From contig CAMTDV010000003.1 of the NCBI GenBank assembly GCA_947069175.1, positions 29,104,853 through 29,168,852 of the forward strand: 64,000 nt of DNA. Direction: 5' to 3'. Shown piece after piece: positions 10,591 to 21,355 of this stretch. Numbering within the stretch: the first letter of the stretch is position 1; each line of letters starts with the position of its first letter. This stretch comes from Scalesia atractyloides. Taxonomy: Eukaryota > Streptophyta > Magnoliopsida > Asterales > Asteraceae. The position numbers and the translations under genes were made by a program. The notes beneath the pieces are model-generated. The model was not told the DNA's origin and did no database searches. It saw nothing but the letters and a program-made list of their open reading frames with translations.

Positions 10591-10929
10591 ACAAGGATTT
10601 TAAGAAAGTTTAAAATCAACGGCCTAGTCATTTTTAATCTTCTTTATTTTTTGTTTTTAGGTTTTTCTTCTTTTTCTACATTTTTTTCGCTATCTGCAGG
10701 TTCAGCATGGGCCGTGTTTGATCACACACTGGGTCGTGTCCAACTTATAGTACTCGAAAGAATATGTTTTCTAGATTACTGGAATAAAAACATGGGGCCG
10801 TGTCACAGGAGCACGGGGCTGTGTCTTACTTCCAGTATATGGGAACCAAAAAACAGAAACTTTGTCTCGACAGCACGGGTCATGCCTATGTAGAGATTAG
10901 GCCATGTTTGTTAACTAATCAGCATCTTT
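10591..10929 (+). other. Athila untranslated leader
   Basis: Between the primer site and gag. It holds several loosely repeated phrases around GGGCCGTGTC and CACGGGGCTGTGTC. No coding sequence is supported here. Confidence 0.5.
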
Positions 10930-11904
10930 TTTGTTTTTGTTCATAGAAATTACACCATCCTGTATAATTCGCAGAAAATACAACCTGGTGCATCTACCTT
11001 TGAAAAAGACATAAAAGTGCCGCTAGAAGAACCCGAGCGTTTTTTAAGAAAAATACTTCAAGCTAAAAACCGACAAAAAGCTTCGACCCAAAACCTTCCC
11101 ATCACGGATCAACGTACTCTCATGGATTATCTACGACCTACGGTCGGTAATCTTGGAGCCGTTATATCTCCACCAAATTTCGATGCTAACAACTTTGAGC
11201 TTCGACCACATTTGATTCAAATGTTCAAAATTCCGCCACCTTTCATGGCCTACCCGGGAAGATCCCCATTTACATATTACCAATTTTTTGGAAATATGTG
11301 ACACCTTTCAGATCAACGGAGCCTCCAACGATGCTATCCAGCTCCGTATGTTCCCATTTTCACTCAAGGACAAGCTAAGGCTCAACACCCTCCCAAGTGG
11401 ATCCGTGCACACTTGGGATGAACTTGCCCAAAAATTTCTCTACAAATATTTCCCTCCCGCTAAACCCGACAAACTTATGACCGAAATTAACTCATACTCT
11501 CAAGACGACGGGAATCTTTATACGAGACATGGGAAAAGTTCAAGGAGTTATTAAGGAAATGCCCACATCATGGTCTAGAGTGTTGGAAACAAGTGTCCAT
11601 TTTCTACGATGGACTCTTAGCACACACAAGGCAAATCCTTGATTCTAACTCCGGGGGACTCCTTGGAAATCGGCGACCCTAAAAAAATTACAACCAAATT
11701 GAGAAATTGCTCAAAATAGTTTTTAATGGCACACCCCTAGGGATTCAAAATCCATAGCACCGGGTGCCCATAAAGTGGATGAAGCCACCTCTTTACAACC
11801 CCAAATCGAAGCTTTAACCATAAAAAGAAAGAGACTTGAATTAACTAAAACTGCTTTGGTTATGGCTTGTGAAGGATGTGGCAGACCACATGAAAACTGG
11901 AGTT
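10930..11904 (+). pseudogene. gag: Athila gag, N-terminal part (interrupted)
   Basis: Translation gives the Athila gag signature: FELRPHLIQMF, then the capsid region CDTFQINGASND, LRMFPFSLKDK, SGSVHTWDELAQKFLYKYFP and CPHHGLECWKQVSIFYDGL. A frame change near 11290 and stops at about 11680 and beyond show decay. The last codons (GCGRPHENWSC) are the start of the zinc-knuckle-like region. The reading frame is cut at 11904 by the GCATG target site of G1 and continues in frame at 54963. Confidence 0.88.
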
Positions 11905-11909
11905 GCATG

Positions 11910-11946
11910 TGTGACACCCTGACCCGCAGCGGGTCAGGGTGTGACA
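11910..11946 (+). repeat. 37-bp hairpin replacing the G1 5' LTR
   Basis: The right arm GCGGGTCAGGGTGTGACA is the normal LTR end. The left arm is its inverse with one mismatch, with a single A between the arms. The expected body of the LTR, about 2.2 kb judging from the 3' LTR, is absent. The intact LTR end carries the short palindrome CCGCTGCGG exactly at the fold. Confidence 0.8.
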
Positions 11947-11948
11947 GA

Positions 11949-12723
11949 TTGGTATCAGATAGTTGATTAGATTTTAATTGCTTATGTGTTACCTGCAAAC
12001 TCATGATGTTTATTTGTTTCATATTTATTTCACACACAAATGCATGCAAACACTTTCACTATTAAATGTTATTGTGTGATATCTATTGTGGCCTATATAT
12101 TATTAACATATCATGCCTACGCAAACACACACATCACAATTTCACAATTATCATGATTTCTTTCTCAGGAATTTTATAATGTTTTCATGTTTTTCAATCT
12201 CATCAAAGTGAGTTCTACGACGGGCATGTAGTAACTGGAAGGGTACGAGTACCGGTAGTCGGAACGTCCTGTCTAGGATTGGCATTCGTATAAATCCAAA
12301 ACAATGGATCAGTTTGCCTACCTGGGGACTAAAGATGAGAATACGAAGGACCTATTAGGCCAAAGCATGCCACACCAAACGTCCTGTGAACTAAACCCAC
12401 TTTGAGTTGTCACTATGTCTACACCTGGTCACCCTCCGACCTTATATCTCGCAATCATGTTTTACGATTTTCATTCGGGTGGTGCGAGTGTTAACAGGCC
12501 AACACCAATGTGAACCCTACAAAGCCCCAGTAGTCATGGGGGGCCACATGACTACCTAGGTCAAAGTATGGGAGACAAATGGAGGCCCAAACATGAGCAA
12601 AGCCCAAGACATCCTATGGATGTAGTAAACTTATTTTCTCATTTATTTTGTGAATGTTTATTTTTCTTTTTTCAACACATGACACCTAAAACGTTCAACT
12701 CATAATCTCGCTACGTATTTCCT
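11949..12723 (+). other. G1 damaged primer site and leader
   Basis: TTGGTATCAG is the start of the initiator tRNA-Met primer site, but the next roughly 50 bases present in G2 (18613-18660) are missing and the site runs into ATAGTTGATTAG. The leader then follows G2 closely, including GGTACGAGTACC at 12242-12253. The gag start codon is changed (ATT in place of ATG at the aligned position, about 12729). Confidence 0.7.
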
Positions 12724-14094
12724 GTAGATTTCTGTTAGACACTCACGAGGAGGTAGAAGGTCAGGAAGATCTAGCGAGCGCATGGCTGCTCAAATAGCCC
12801 AACAGATGGCCGTCGTACTTCCCGACATCGTAGTTCAAGTCCAACAAGCCCTTGCCGCTAATCCATCAACCCAACAAATCAAGAAGGTCAGAATGTTGCC
12901 AATCCTCCCACCAACACCACCAAGTGCACCTACAAGCACTTCAACTCCTGCGACCCTCCAAAATACAAGGGGACTGAAGGTGTCACCGCCCTCCTTCGTT
13001 GGTTTGAGGAGATGGAGAGCACCTTTCTCAACTGCGATTACCCAATGATCGCAAGATGCGATATGCTACCGGTCGTTTGTATGGGTAGCACTTACATGGT
13101 GGAACACGAAGAAAGGTAGGTGAGGTGTTGAAGCCGCTATGGCCTTAACTTGGGAAGAGTTGAGGGAGCTCATGACTAGACGCTTTTGTCCAAGAAGCGA
13201 AATCAAGAAATTAGAGGATGAGTTCTACTTTTTGAAACAAAAGGAGGAGACCACATAATATACAATAAGGGATTCCTCGATTTGACTCAGATGGTCCCCA
13301 ACTTGTTCACTCCACTCTACCGTTTAATTGAGCACTACATTCGAGGTCTTCCCTCGAAAATTCAAGATTCTGTGATGAGTACTACACCTGCAACCCTCGA
13401 GGCTGCGATGGAGCTAGCCACTGAGCTTACAGAAAATCGCATCAGAAATGGTGATTTTAAAGACGAGAGGAAGAAAGACAAGGCACCTGCTGAAACTCCA
13501 ACCCCAACACAAACAGGATCGTCTTCTAAGTTTGCTGGTAAAAGGAAACGCAATGGAAAAAATTTCGCTGTTACCCAAACCAATCCCCCTATCACTGCCG
13601 CCCCAATCAAACAAGTTGCTCCTCCTGTCGCCCCATTCAAGAAACCATACACAAGATCTCATCAAAAATGCAACTGATGCCAATATCATCACCCTCCTGA
13701 GAACCCATGTCTTCACTGCACAAGTTGTGGCCATGCAGGTCATACAATTCAAACTTGTCGCATCCTTCCAAGACCAAATCGCAATCAACCTCAAGCCCAA
13801 CCCAACAACCAAGTGGTATGCCAAGCCCAATACCAACAACCTTTACTCTTACCACCTGCTCAACCCATGACCCAACCCTATTACCAACCCAACTACCCTA
13901 TGATGCAACCAGTCAGAGCCTGTTTCAATTGTGGCGATCCAACCCATTTTAGAAACACTTGCCCACGTTTGGTGAACATCATAAATGCTCAAGCCCAAGC
14001 TAATCCAGTGAACCAAGCCAACCAAGCCAATCCACCCGCTAGAGGAAGAGCTTTTAACATCAATGCTAATCAGGCTAGAGCGGTAACAATGTAG
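12724..14094 (+). pseudogene. gag: G1 gag (decayed)
   Basis: Homologous along its length to G2 and G4 gag: RHSRGG-like N-terminus, QQMAVVLPDIVVQVQQALAA, the capsid region (WEELRELMTRRFCPRSE, HYIRGLPSKIQDSV, ELATELTENRIRN) and an intact CCHC knuckle CFNCGDPTHFRNTC near 13919-13960. Frame changes occur around 12880, 13030 and 13245, and after 13670. It cannot give a full gag protein. Confidence 0.85.
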
Positions 14095-16449
14095 TTAACG
14101 GTACGTTTCTCATTAACGGTACTTATACATCTATTCTATTTGACACTGGTACGGATAAGAGTTTCTTGTCCTTAGAGTTCAAATTTATACTTGATTTACC
14201 TCGCGTTAGTCTAGCTGAATCACGGTGGAGGTCGCTGATGGTTTATTCATGATTGCACTCTTACTCTCAATGATCATGACTTTCCAATTGATCTCATCCC
14301 TATGAAGTTGGGTAGTTTCGACGTCATCATTGGTATGGACTGGCTTAGTCAGCATCACGCTGTCGTTGTTTGTTATGAGAAGTTTATTCGAATTCCCCTC
14401 TCTGACGGTCAAACTTTACGTATTTTTGGTGAAACCCCCTTCAAAGGACTCAAATTGATGTCATGCCTTCAAGCTCGAAGATACCTTCGCAAAGATTATA
14501 TCATATTTTTAGCTAGCATCGTCAAAAAGGAAGGCAAGGAAAAGAAGCTCGAAGACATTCAAGTCGTTAAATAATCTCCTCAAGTGTTTCCCGATGACGT
14601 TTCAGGACTTCCTCCTGTGTGAGAAGTCAAATTCCGAATCGATCTTCTACCTGGTGCTACACCAGTTGCAAAAGCTCCATATCGGTTAGCCCCCCTCTGA
14701 AATGCAAGAGTTAGCTAGTCAGTTGCAAGAGTTGACTGACAATTGATTTATACGTCCTAGCTTATCACCTTGGGGAGCGCCGGTTCTTTTCGTAAAGAAG
14801 AAAGATGGAACTTTTTGAATGTGTATCGACTACTGAGAGCTCAACAAGCTGACTATCAAGAACCTTTATCCTCTACCTCGTATTGATGATCTTCTAGATC
14901 AACTCTAGGATGCCACCTGTTTCTCAAAAATCAATCTTCGTTCCGGTTATCACCAACTTAGAGTACGCGAAGAAGACATTCCAAAGACTGCTTTTCGAAC
15001 TCGATATGGTTACTATGAATTCATGGTTATGCCTTTTGGTTTGACCAATGCTCTTGCTGTTTTCATGGATTTGATGAATAGGGTGTGTAAACCCTACCTC
15101 GATCGTTTTGTTATAGTCTTCATCAATAATATTCTTATTTAATCTAAGACCAAATCCGATCATGAACGACATCTTCGACTCATCCTAACACTTTTGAGAA
15201 CTGAAAAGCTTTATGCTAAGTTCTCGAAATGTGAGTTTTGGTTAAAGGTACAATTTCTTGGTCATGTCGTCAACGATAAAAGGGATTCATGTCGACCCTA
15301 CAAAGATCAAAGCAGTGCAAGAATGGCAAGTGCCACGCACTCCTACCGAAGTTAGGTCATTTATTGGTCTAGCTGGTTATTATCAACGTTTCATCACAAA
15401 TATTTCTCGTATTTCCGTACCACTCATAGCCTTGACTCATAAGGGCAAACCCTTCATTTGGGGGCCCAAGCAAGAAGAGGCTTTCCAAACTTTGAAGCAA
15501 AAACTTTGTGATTCACCTACCCTTACTCTTCCTGATGGTTGCGAAGACTGTGTGGTTTATTGTGACGCGTCAGGGCAGGTACTAGGTTGTGTCCTAATGC
15601 AAAGAGTAAAGGTGATAGCCTGCGCCTCAAGGCAACTCAAAGTGCATGAAAAGAACTATACCACTCACGACCTAGAACTGTGAGCAGTCGTGTTCGCTCT
15701 AAAGATATGGAGACACTATCTTTATGGTACCAAGTGGTAGATTTACACTGACCATAAGAGCGTCCATCATATCTTTAATCAAAAGGAGTTGAACATGAGG
15801 CAACGACGATGAGTCAAACTATTAAATGATTACGATTATGAAATCCGTTATCATCCTAGCAAAGCTAATGTTGTAGCTGATGCTCTTAGTCGAAAAGAGT
15901 ATGCAAACTCCATCCCCCTTCTGTGTTCCCAAATTGTAACTGATCTTCAAAATCGTATTCGGGCAGCTCAACATATTTCTGTCATGGAAAATGATGTGCG
16001 AGATGAATTGTCTTGTGGAGCTGAAACCAAATTAGAATCCAAGGTCGATGGTATCCTTTACTATTTAAACCGTATTTGGGTACCTGATCGTGACAACCTT
16101 CGTACTTTTCTTACGGATGAGGCTCACAAAACACGATACTATATGCATCCAGGTGCTGATAAGATGTATCAAGACCTACGATACTCTTACTGGTGGCCTG
16201 GCATGAAGAGTGACGTCGCCATTTTTGTCTCCAAGTGCCTCACATGTTCTAAGGTTAAAGCCGAACATCAAAGACGATTACTCGTCCAACCTGAAATACC
16301 CGTTTGAAAGTGGGAAAACATAACCATGGACTTCATTACTGGGTTTCCTCGCACCTCAAGTGGGTATGACACAATTTGGGTTATCATTGATCGTCTCACT
16401 AAATCAGCTCATTTCATCCCAATCCGCGAAGATTACAAGAACAAGAAGT
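14095..16449 (+). pseudogene. pol: G1 protease, RT, RNase H and first part of integrase
   Basis: Protease shows FDTGTDKSF (alanine of the usual DTGA changed to threonine). Reverse transcriptase is recognisable, but the motif-A aspartate reads FSKINLRSGYH and the active-site pair reads FINNILI, so both catalytic positions are lost. RNase H (VVYCDASGQ, 15555) and the integrase zinc domain (HPGADKMYQDLRY) follow. Stops include TGA at 15810-15812 and 16305-16307 where the sister G2 has TGG. The frame breaks off inside the integrase core at AAGAAGTTA, where G2 sits. Confidence 0.88.
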
Positions 16450-16644
16450 TAACAATTAAGTATAACGGGTATCAAAAACCCGAACCGTTTTTGAATCAAG
16501 TATTAGTTATATGTTTCGTTGCGTATTTATTTGTGTCGTTTTAAAAATTTATAATGTCATTAAGATTTAAATTATAATTATATATAAAACAAGTAGTAAG
16601 TTAATTAAATCTTTAAAAATAATAAATTTAAATAAAATAAAATG

Positions 16645-16717
16645 GAAGGAAGAAACCGGGATCGAACCCGGGTCTCCCACGCATGTCACACTAGTAAACA
16701 CCACTGGGTTGTGCCCT
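16645..16717 (-). other. Antisense tRNA-like module, G2 5' LTR
   Basis: On the minus strand it reads GGGCACAACCCAGTGGTG, then after about 40 bases GACCCGGGTTCGATCCCGG, a T-arm with a paired stem. It lies upstream of the TATA box and on the opposite strand to the element's coding sequence. Confidence 0.65.
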
Positions 16718-16961
16718 CATTTGTGAATTAAACTTGATTTAAATGGTTTTTATGCTGCAATCAATCTCTAAGATCAGTTCAATTGTAACCGCCCAAAATG
16801 CAGTCGCTGTAACCTTCAATTCAATTGATGAAGCTTTATCTTCAACTTAAATCAAATCTGAAACCGACCCCTTCAATCATAATTCAGTTACAAAATCATG
16901 GAGATAACTGATTTGTAACTGAAATTCCCTAATCAAGATCCGAAACTGTCGTTGAGGAATC

Positions 16962-16969
16962 TATAAATA
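16962..16969 (+). promoter_or_regulatory. TATA box, G2 5' LTR
   Basis: TATAAATA about 510 bases from the LTR start. The same motif is at 24646-24653 in the 3' LTR and at 27761-27768 in the G1 3' LTR. Confidence 0.65.
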
Positions 16970-17303
16970 GTAGATGATAGGCTCTGTGTTAATCGCTCAG
17001 TCAGTTACCAACACCCTCAAAATTTCGCTGCACTTGATCTACCGCCTTGTTGCTTTCTTTCGTCGGAACAAGTTCAATCGCCGGAATCATCATCACCGGA
17101 TTTATCGTCGCCGCCGGTTTGGTAACTGATTTAATAATATCCTTTCTTCTTATCATATTAAATGAGTGTCACTCATAAGCTCAAGTGATCTTTGAAACTT
17201 AAAGTGGGCGGGATTGATCAGTAGAAGTTCAAAGTGGGTTTAGTTCGAATGGGTAAGACAACCGTAACTTGTAGATAAGAATAATTAAATTCCTGATTCA
17301 AGC

Positions 17304-17381
17304 GGGTTAGACACCTAGCCTAGTTGGATGGGCTGGGTGCAATACTAGGGATCGGCGCGGGTTCGAGCATTACTCCACGCA
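17304..17381 (+). other. Sense tRNA-like module 1, G2 5' LTR
   Basis: GGGTTAGACACC, D-arm-like TAGCCTAGTTGGATGGGCTGGG, B-box-like GGGTTCGAGCA, ending CACGCA. It lies about 340 bases downstream of the TATA box, so it should be in the RNA leader. Confidence 0.65.
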
Positions 17382-17473
17382 CCGGTTACTTAATTTCCAA
17401 AAACCTTTTTAATAACTTAAAAACAGAATTCACTTAAAGAGAATATAAGAATAATAAAAATCTTGATTCTGAT

Positions 17474-17551
17474 GGGTTAGTCATGTAGCTCAGTTGGAAG
17501 AGCTGCGTGCACGTAAGCGGAAGGTCTCGAGTTCGAATCCCGTCACACGCA
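17474..17551 (+). other. Sense tRNA-like module 2, G2 5' LTR
   Basis: GGGTTAG, A-box TAGCTCAGTTGG at 17486-17497, paired D-arm GCTC/GAGC, GGAAGGTC, and B-box GTTCGAATCC at 17531-17540, which are near-consensus Pol III internal promoter elements 45 bases apart. The acceptor stem does not pair. Confidence 0.75.
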
Positions 17552-18150
17552 TCCTATACCTCTAACAGAACCGGTTCGATCCACCTTGTCAGACCTGACA
17601 AGGTTTTAAATTTTTTTTTAGAAAAAATATTTTATTTTATTTTATTATTTTATTATATTAATTGTTAAGCAAATATTCTTTTCATTATTATATAAATAGT
17701 TTTAAATCAATTAAAAAGTATTTTTTTAGTTATAATGAAACAAATTATAAAATTTACCTAAACACTAGCAAACAAGGTAATAAATCAAAATATTATATAT
17801 TTATTATATATTTTTATATATATTTATCGAGTCTTCGCATTATTGATTATTTAGGTTAGGTTTCCTTGTCGAATCAATTCTCAATTCGTGCGCACTTTTC
17901 ATCAATTCAGGAACGCACCCACGGTGAGTGAATCCTTACAAATTCCCCTTTTTATTTCATGTTTTGGGGTGTATCATGTGTCGTACATGTTTTATTTACT
18001 TAAACACTTGTGCTAACATCATTTCGTGATCAAAGGTGTATATTGGTTTGTGTGTGGTTATGTGTGGTTACATTTTATCATTTCAGTGCAATCATTCATT
18101 AGGCCCATCAGTTCCTCGTGGGATACGAGTTGAGCATCAGGTGTCTCATT

Positions 18151-18181
18151 AGATCGGCTCCGTTTGATTGAGCCTTGATCT
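18151..18181 (+). repeat. Conserved LTR hairpin, single copy (G2 5' LTR)
   Basis: AGATC and GGCTC pair with GAGCC and GATCT across a nine-base loop. Compared with G4 and L0 the outer pair is A-T in place of C-G, a compensated change. Confidence 0.7.
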
Positions 18182-18603
18182 CAAGTTCATCATTCATCAT
18201 GTCATGTGTGCATTGTGGATATTATTTGGTTTGTGATGATTTAGATATATACTTATGCTCACTTATGATTTATGCGCAAATTTTTATTTAAATAACTAGT
18301 ATAGCAATTGTTTAAATATTTTACTTAGATTCACTTGCCAACTTTTGTTGACCCAAATATCTTGTTTTACGCATGAAACAGGTGAACAAGCTGAAGAACG
18401 AAACACCTAGGAATGGCCTTAGAAGATTAAACAAAACTATTATGTTCTGAAGATGTTGTGGTTTTATTTGCGCTTGTATGACTCATTGTGTTTGAATATA
18501 TGAAGTTTTAGTTGTGAAACTTATTAGTAAATATCATGAGCTTTGATAATAATCCAATTATGCCCCGACTTTTATTTCCGCTGCGGGTCTGGGTGTGACA
18601 GAT

Positions 18604-18615
18604 TGGTATCAGAGC
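18604..18615 (+). other. G2 primer-binding site (initiator tRNA-Met)
   Basis: TGGTATCAGAGC, complementary to the 3' end of plant initiator tRNA-Met, three bases after the LTR end. Confidence 0.9.
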
Positions 18616-19423
18616 TTGTGACTATAGGGATATAGGTTATTAGACCCTTAGAGCCTATACTATAGTTGATTAGATTTTAATTGTTTATGTGTTATATGCA
18701 AACTCATGATATTTATATGTTTCATGTTTATTCTTCACACACAAATACATGCAAGCACTTCCACTTTTTATGCTAATATGTGATGTTCCTTATAATGTAT
18801 TTGTTGATAGCATATCATGCCTACGCAAGCACACACCTCACGATTTCAAAATTTTGAGATTCTACTCAAATATTTTGCAATGTTTTCATGATTTTCAATC
18901 ACATCAAAGTGAGTTCTACAACGGGCATGTAGTAACTGTAAGGGTACAAGTACCGGTAGTCGGAACGTCCTGTCTAGGCTTGGCATTCGTATAAATCCAA
19001 AAAAAGGGACCAGTTTGCCTACCTGGGGACTAACATTGAGAGTATGAAGGACCTATTAGGCCAAAGCATGCCACACCAAACGTCGTATGAGCTAACCCCA
19101 CTTTGAGTTGTCATCGTGTTTATACCTGGACACATTCTGACCTTATATTTTACCATCATGTTTTATGGTTTTCATTCGGGTTATGCTAACATTAGCAGGC
19201 CAACGTCAATGTGAACCCTACCAAGCCTAGTTATCATGGGGGCCCACGTGACTACCAGGCTAAAGTATGGGAGACATTTTGGAGGCCCAATCTTAAGCAA
19301 GCCCAAGACATCCTACAGATGTAGTTAAATTCATGTTTCATTTATTTTATGTTGTTTTCACTTTTTACGACACATGACACCTAAGAACGTTCAAGTCATA
19401 ATCTCGCTTTGTATTTTATGTAG
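18616..19423 (+). other. G2 untranslated leader
   Basis: About 800 bases between primer site and gag. It is strongly conserved with G1 and G4 around 18910-19000, including GGTACAAGTACC followed by GGTAGTCGGAACGTCCTGTC. No reading frame is supported. Confidence 0.6.
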
Positions 19424-21355
19424 ATGTCTACTAGACACTCTCGTGGCGGTAGAAGGTCAGGAAGATCCAGCGAGCGTATAGCCACTCACATCGCTCAACA
19501 GATGGCTATCGTACTTCCGGATATTGTTGTGCAAGTTCAACAAGCACTTGCCGCCAATCCTACTAACCTCACCAACCAAGACGGGAAAAATATCGCCAAC
19601 CCTCATCCTAACACCACCAAATGTACCTACAAGCATTTCAAGTCCTGCGATCCCCCAAAATATGAAGGGACTGAGGGTGTCACCGCTCTCCTCCGTTAGT
19701 TTGAGGAGATGGAAAGCACATTTCTCAATTGTGATTGCCCCGATGATCGCAAGGTGCGCTATGCTATTGGTCGGCTGTTTGGAGTAGCACTTACCTGGTG
19801 GAACACCGAAAAAGGTAAGCGGGGTGCTGAAGCCGCCATGGCCTTGACTTGGGATGAGTTGAGAGAAATCATGACAAGACGCTTCTGCCCAAGAAGCGAA
19901 ATCAAAAAGCTGGAAGACGAGTTTTATTCGTTAAAGCAAAAGGAGGGAGACCACACCACATACAACAAGAGATTCCTCGAGTGGAATCATATGGTCCCTA
20001 ACCTGTGTACTCCCCTCTATCGTCTAATCGAGCATTACATTCGAGGTCTTCCCTCGAAAATTCAAGATTCTGTGTTAAGTACTTCACCTGCAACACTCGA
20101 AGTTGCCATGGAACTGGCTACCGAACTGATGGAGAATTGCATTCGAAATGACGATTTTAAGGATGAAAGGAAGAAAGATAAGGCACCTGCTGAAACCCCA
20201 AACCCAACTCCAGCAGGTTCATCTTCCTAATTTATTGGAAAAAGGAAGCGTAATGGGAAAAATTTCGCCGTACCCAAACCAATTCTCCTATCACTGTTGC
20301 CCCAATCACACAAGTCGCCCCTCAAGCCGCCCCATTCAAAAAGCCATACACTGGTCCACACCCAAAATGCAATCGATGCCAATACCATCACCCCGCAGAG
20401 AACCCTTGCCAATATTGCACAAGTTGTGGCCATGCAGGTCACACGATTCAAACTTGTCGTATCCTCCAAAAACCAAACCGCAACCCACCACAAGCCCAAA
20501 CCAATAATCAAGTGGTGGGCCAAGCTCGAAATCAACAACCCTTACTTTTAACACCTGCTCAACCTATGGTTCAACCCTACTATCAACCCAACTATCCAAT
20601 AATGCAACCTGTTAGAGCATGCTTCAACTATGGCGATCCAAACCATTTTCGTAACACCTGCCCACGCCTGGTGAACATCATTACTGCTCAAGCTCAAGCC
20701 AACCCGGTGAGCCAAGCCAATCAAGCTAATCCACCTGCTAGAGGAAGAGCTTTCAATATCAACGCCAACCAAGCTAAGGCTGATAACAATGTGGTCAATG
20801 GTACGTTCCTTATTAACGGTATTTATGCATCCATACTATTTGATACTGGTGCGGATAAGAGTTTTGTGTCCTTAGAATTCGAATCTATTCTTGATTTATT
20901 TCACATTAGTCTCGCTGAACCATTCACGGTGGAAGTTGCTGATGGTGAACCGATTGCGTTAGACTCAATCATTCGTGGTTGTACTCTTACTCTTAATGAC
21001 CACGACTTTTCAACCGATCTTATTCCTATGAAGTTGGGTAGTTTTGACATTATCATTGGTATGGACTAGCTTAGTCGGCATCATGCAAAAGTTGTGTGCT
21101 ATGAAAACTTTATTCGAATTCCTCTCGCTGACGGTCAAACTTTGCGCATTTTTGGTGAAACACCTTCTAAAGGACTTAAATTGGTGTCATGCCTCCAAGC
21201 TCGTAGATACCTTCGCAAAGATTATATCGTGTTTCTAGCTCATATCGTCAAGAAGGAAGGTAAGGAAAAGAAGCTCGGAGATATTACCATCGTTAAAGAA
21301 TTTCCTCAAGTTTTTCCCGATGACGTTTCAGGACTTCCTCCAGTGCGAGAAGTCT
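19424..21355 (+). pseudogene. gag: G2 gag-protease (stops and shifts)
   Basis: Start ATG at 19424 with MSTRHSRGGRRSGRSSERI. The capsid region contains GVALTWWNTEKGKRG, MTRRFCPRSEIKKLEDEF and HYIRGLPSKIQDSV. Proline/glutamine-rich spacer and zinc knuckles follow; the last knuckle reads CFNYGDPNHFRNTC, so its second cysteine is lost. Protease has FDTGADKSFVSLEF. TAG at 19697-19699 and 21067-21069 replace tryptophan codons seen in G4. A TAA at 20228-20230 and a shift just after it break the rest. Confidence 0.9.

Larger units (their letters stand above)
16450..18600 (+). mobile_element. G2 5' LTR
   Basis: Begins TAACAATTAAGTATAAC (its first two bases are lost compared with the 3' LTR) and ends GGGTCTGGGTGTGACA. 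It contains an antisense tRNA-like module, a TATA box, two sense tRNA-like modules and one copy of the hairpin, in that order. Confidence 0.9.
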
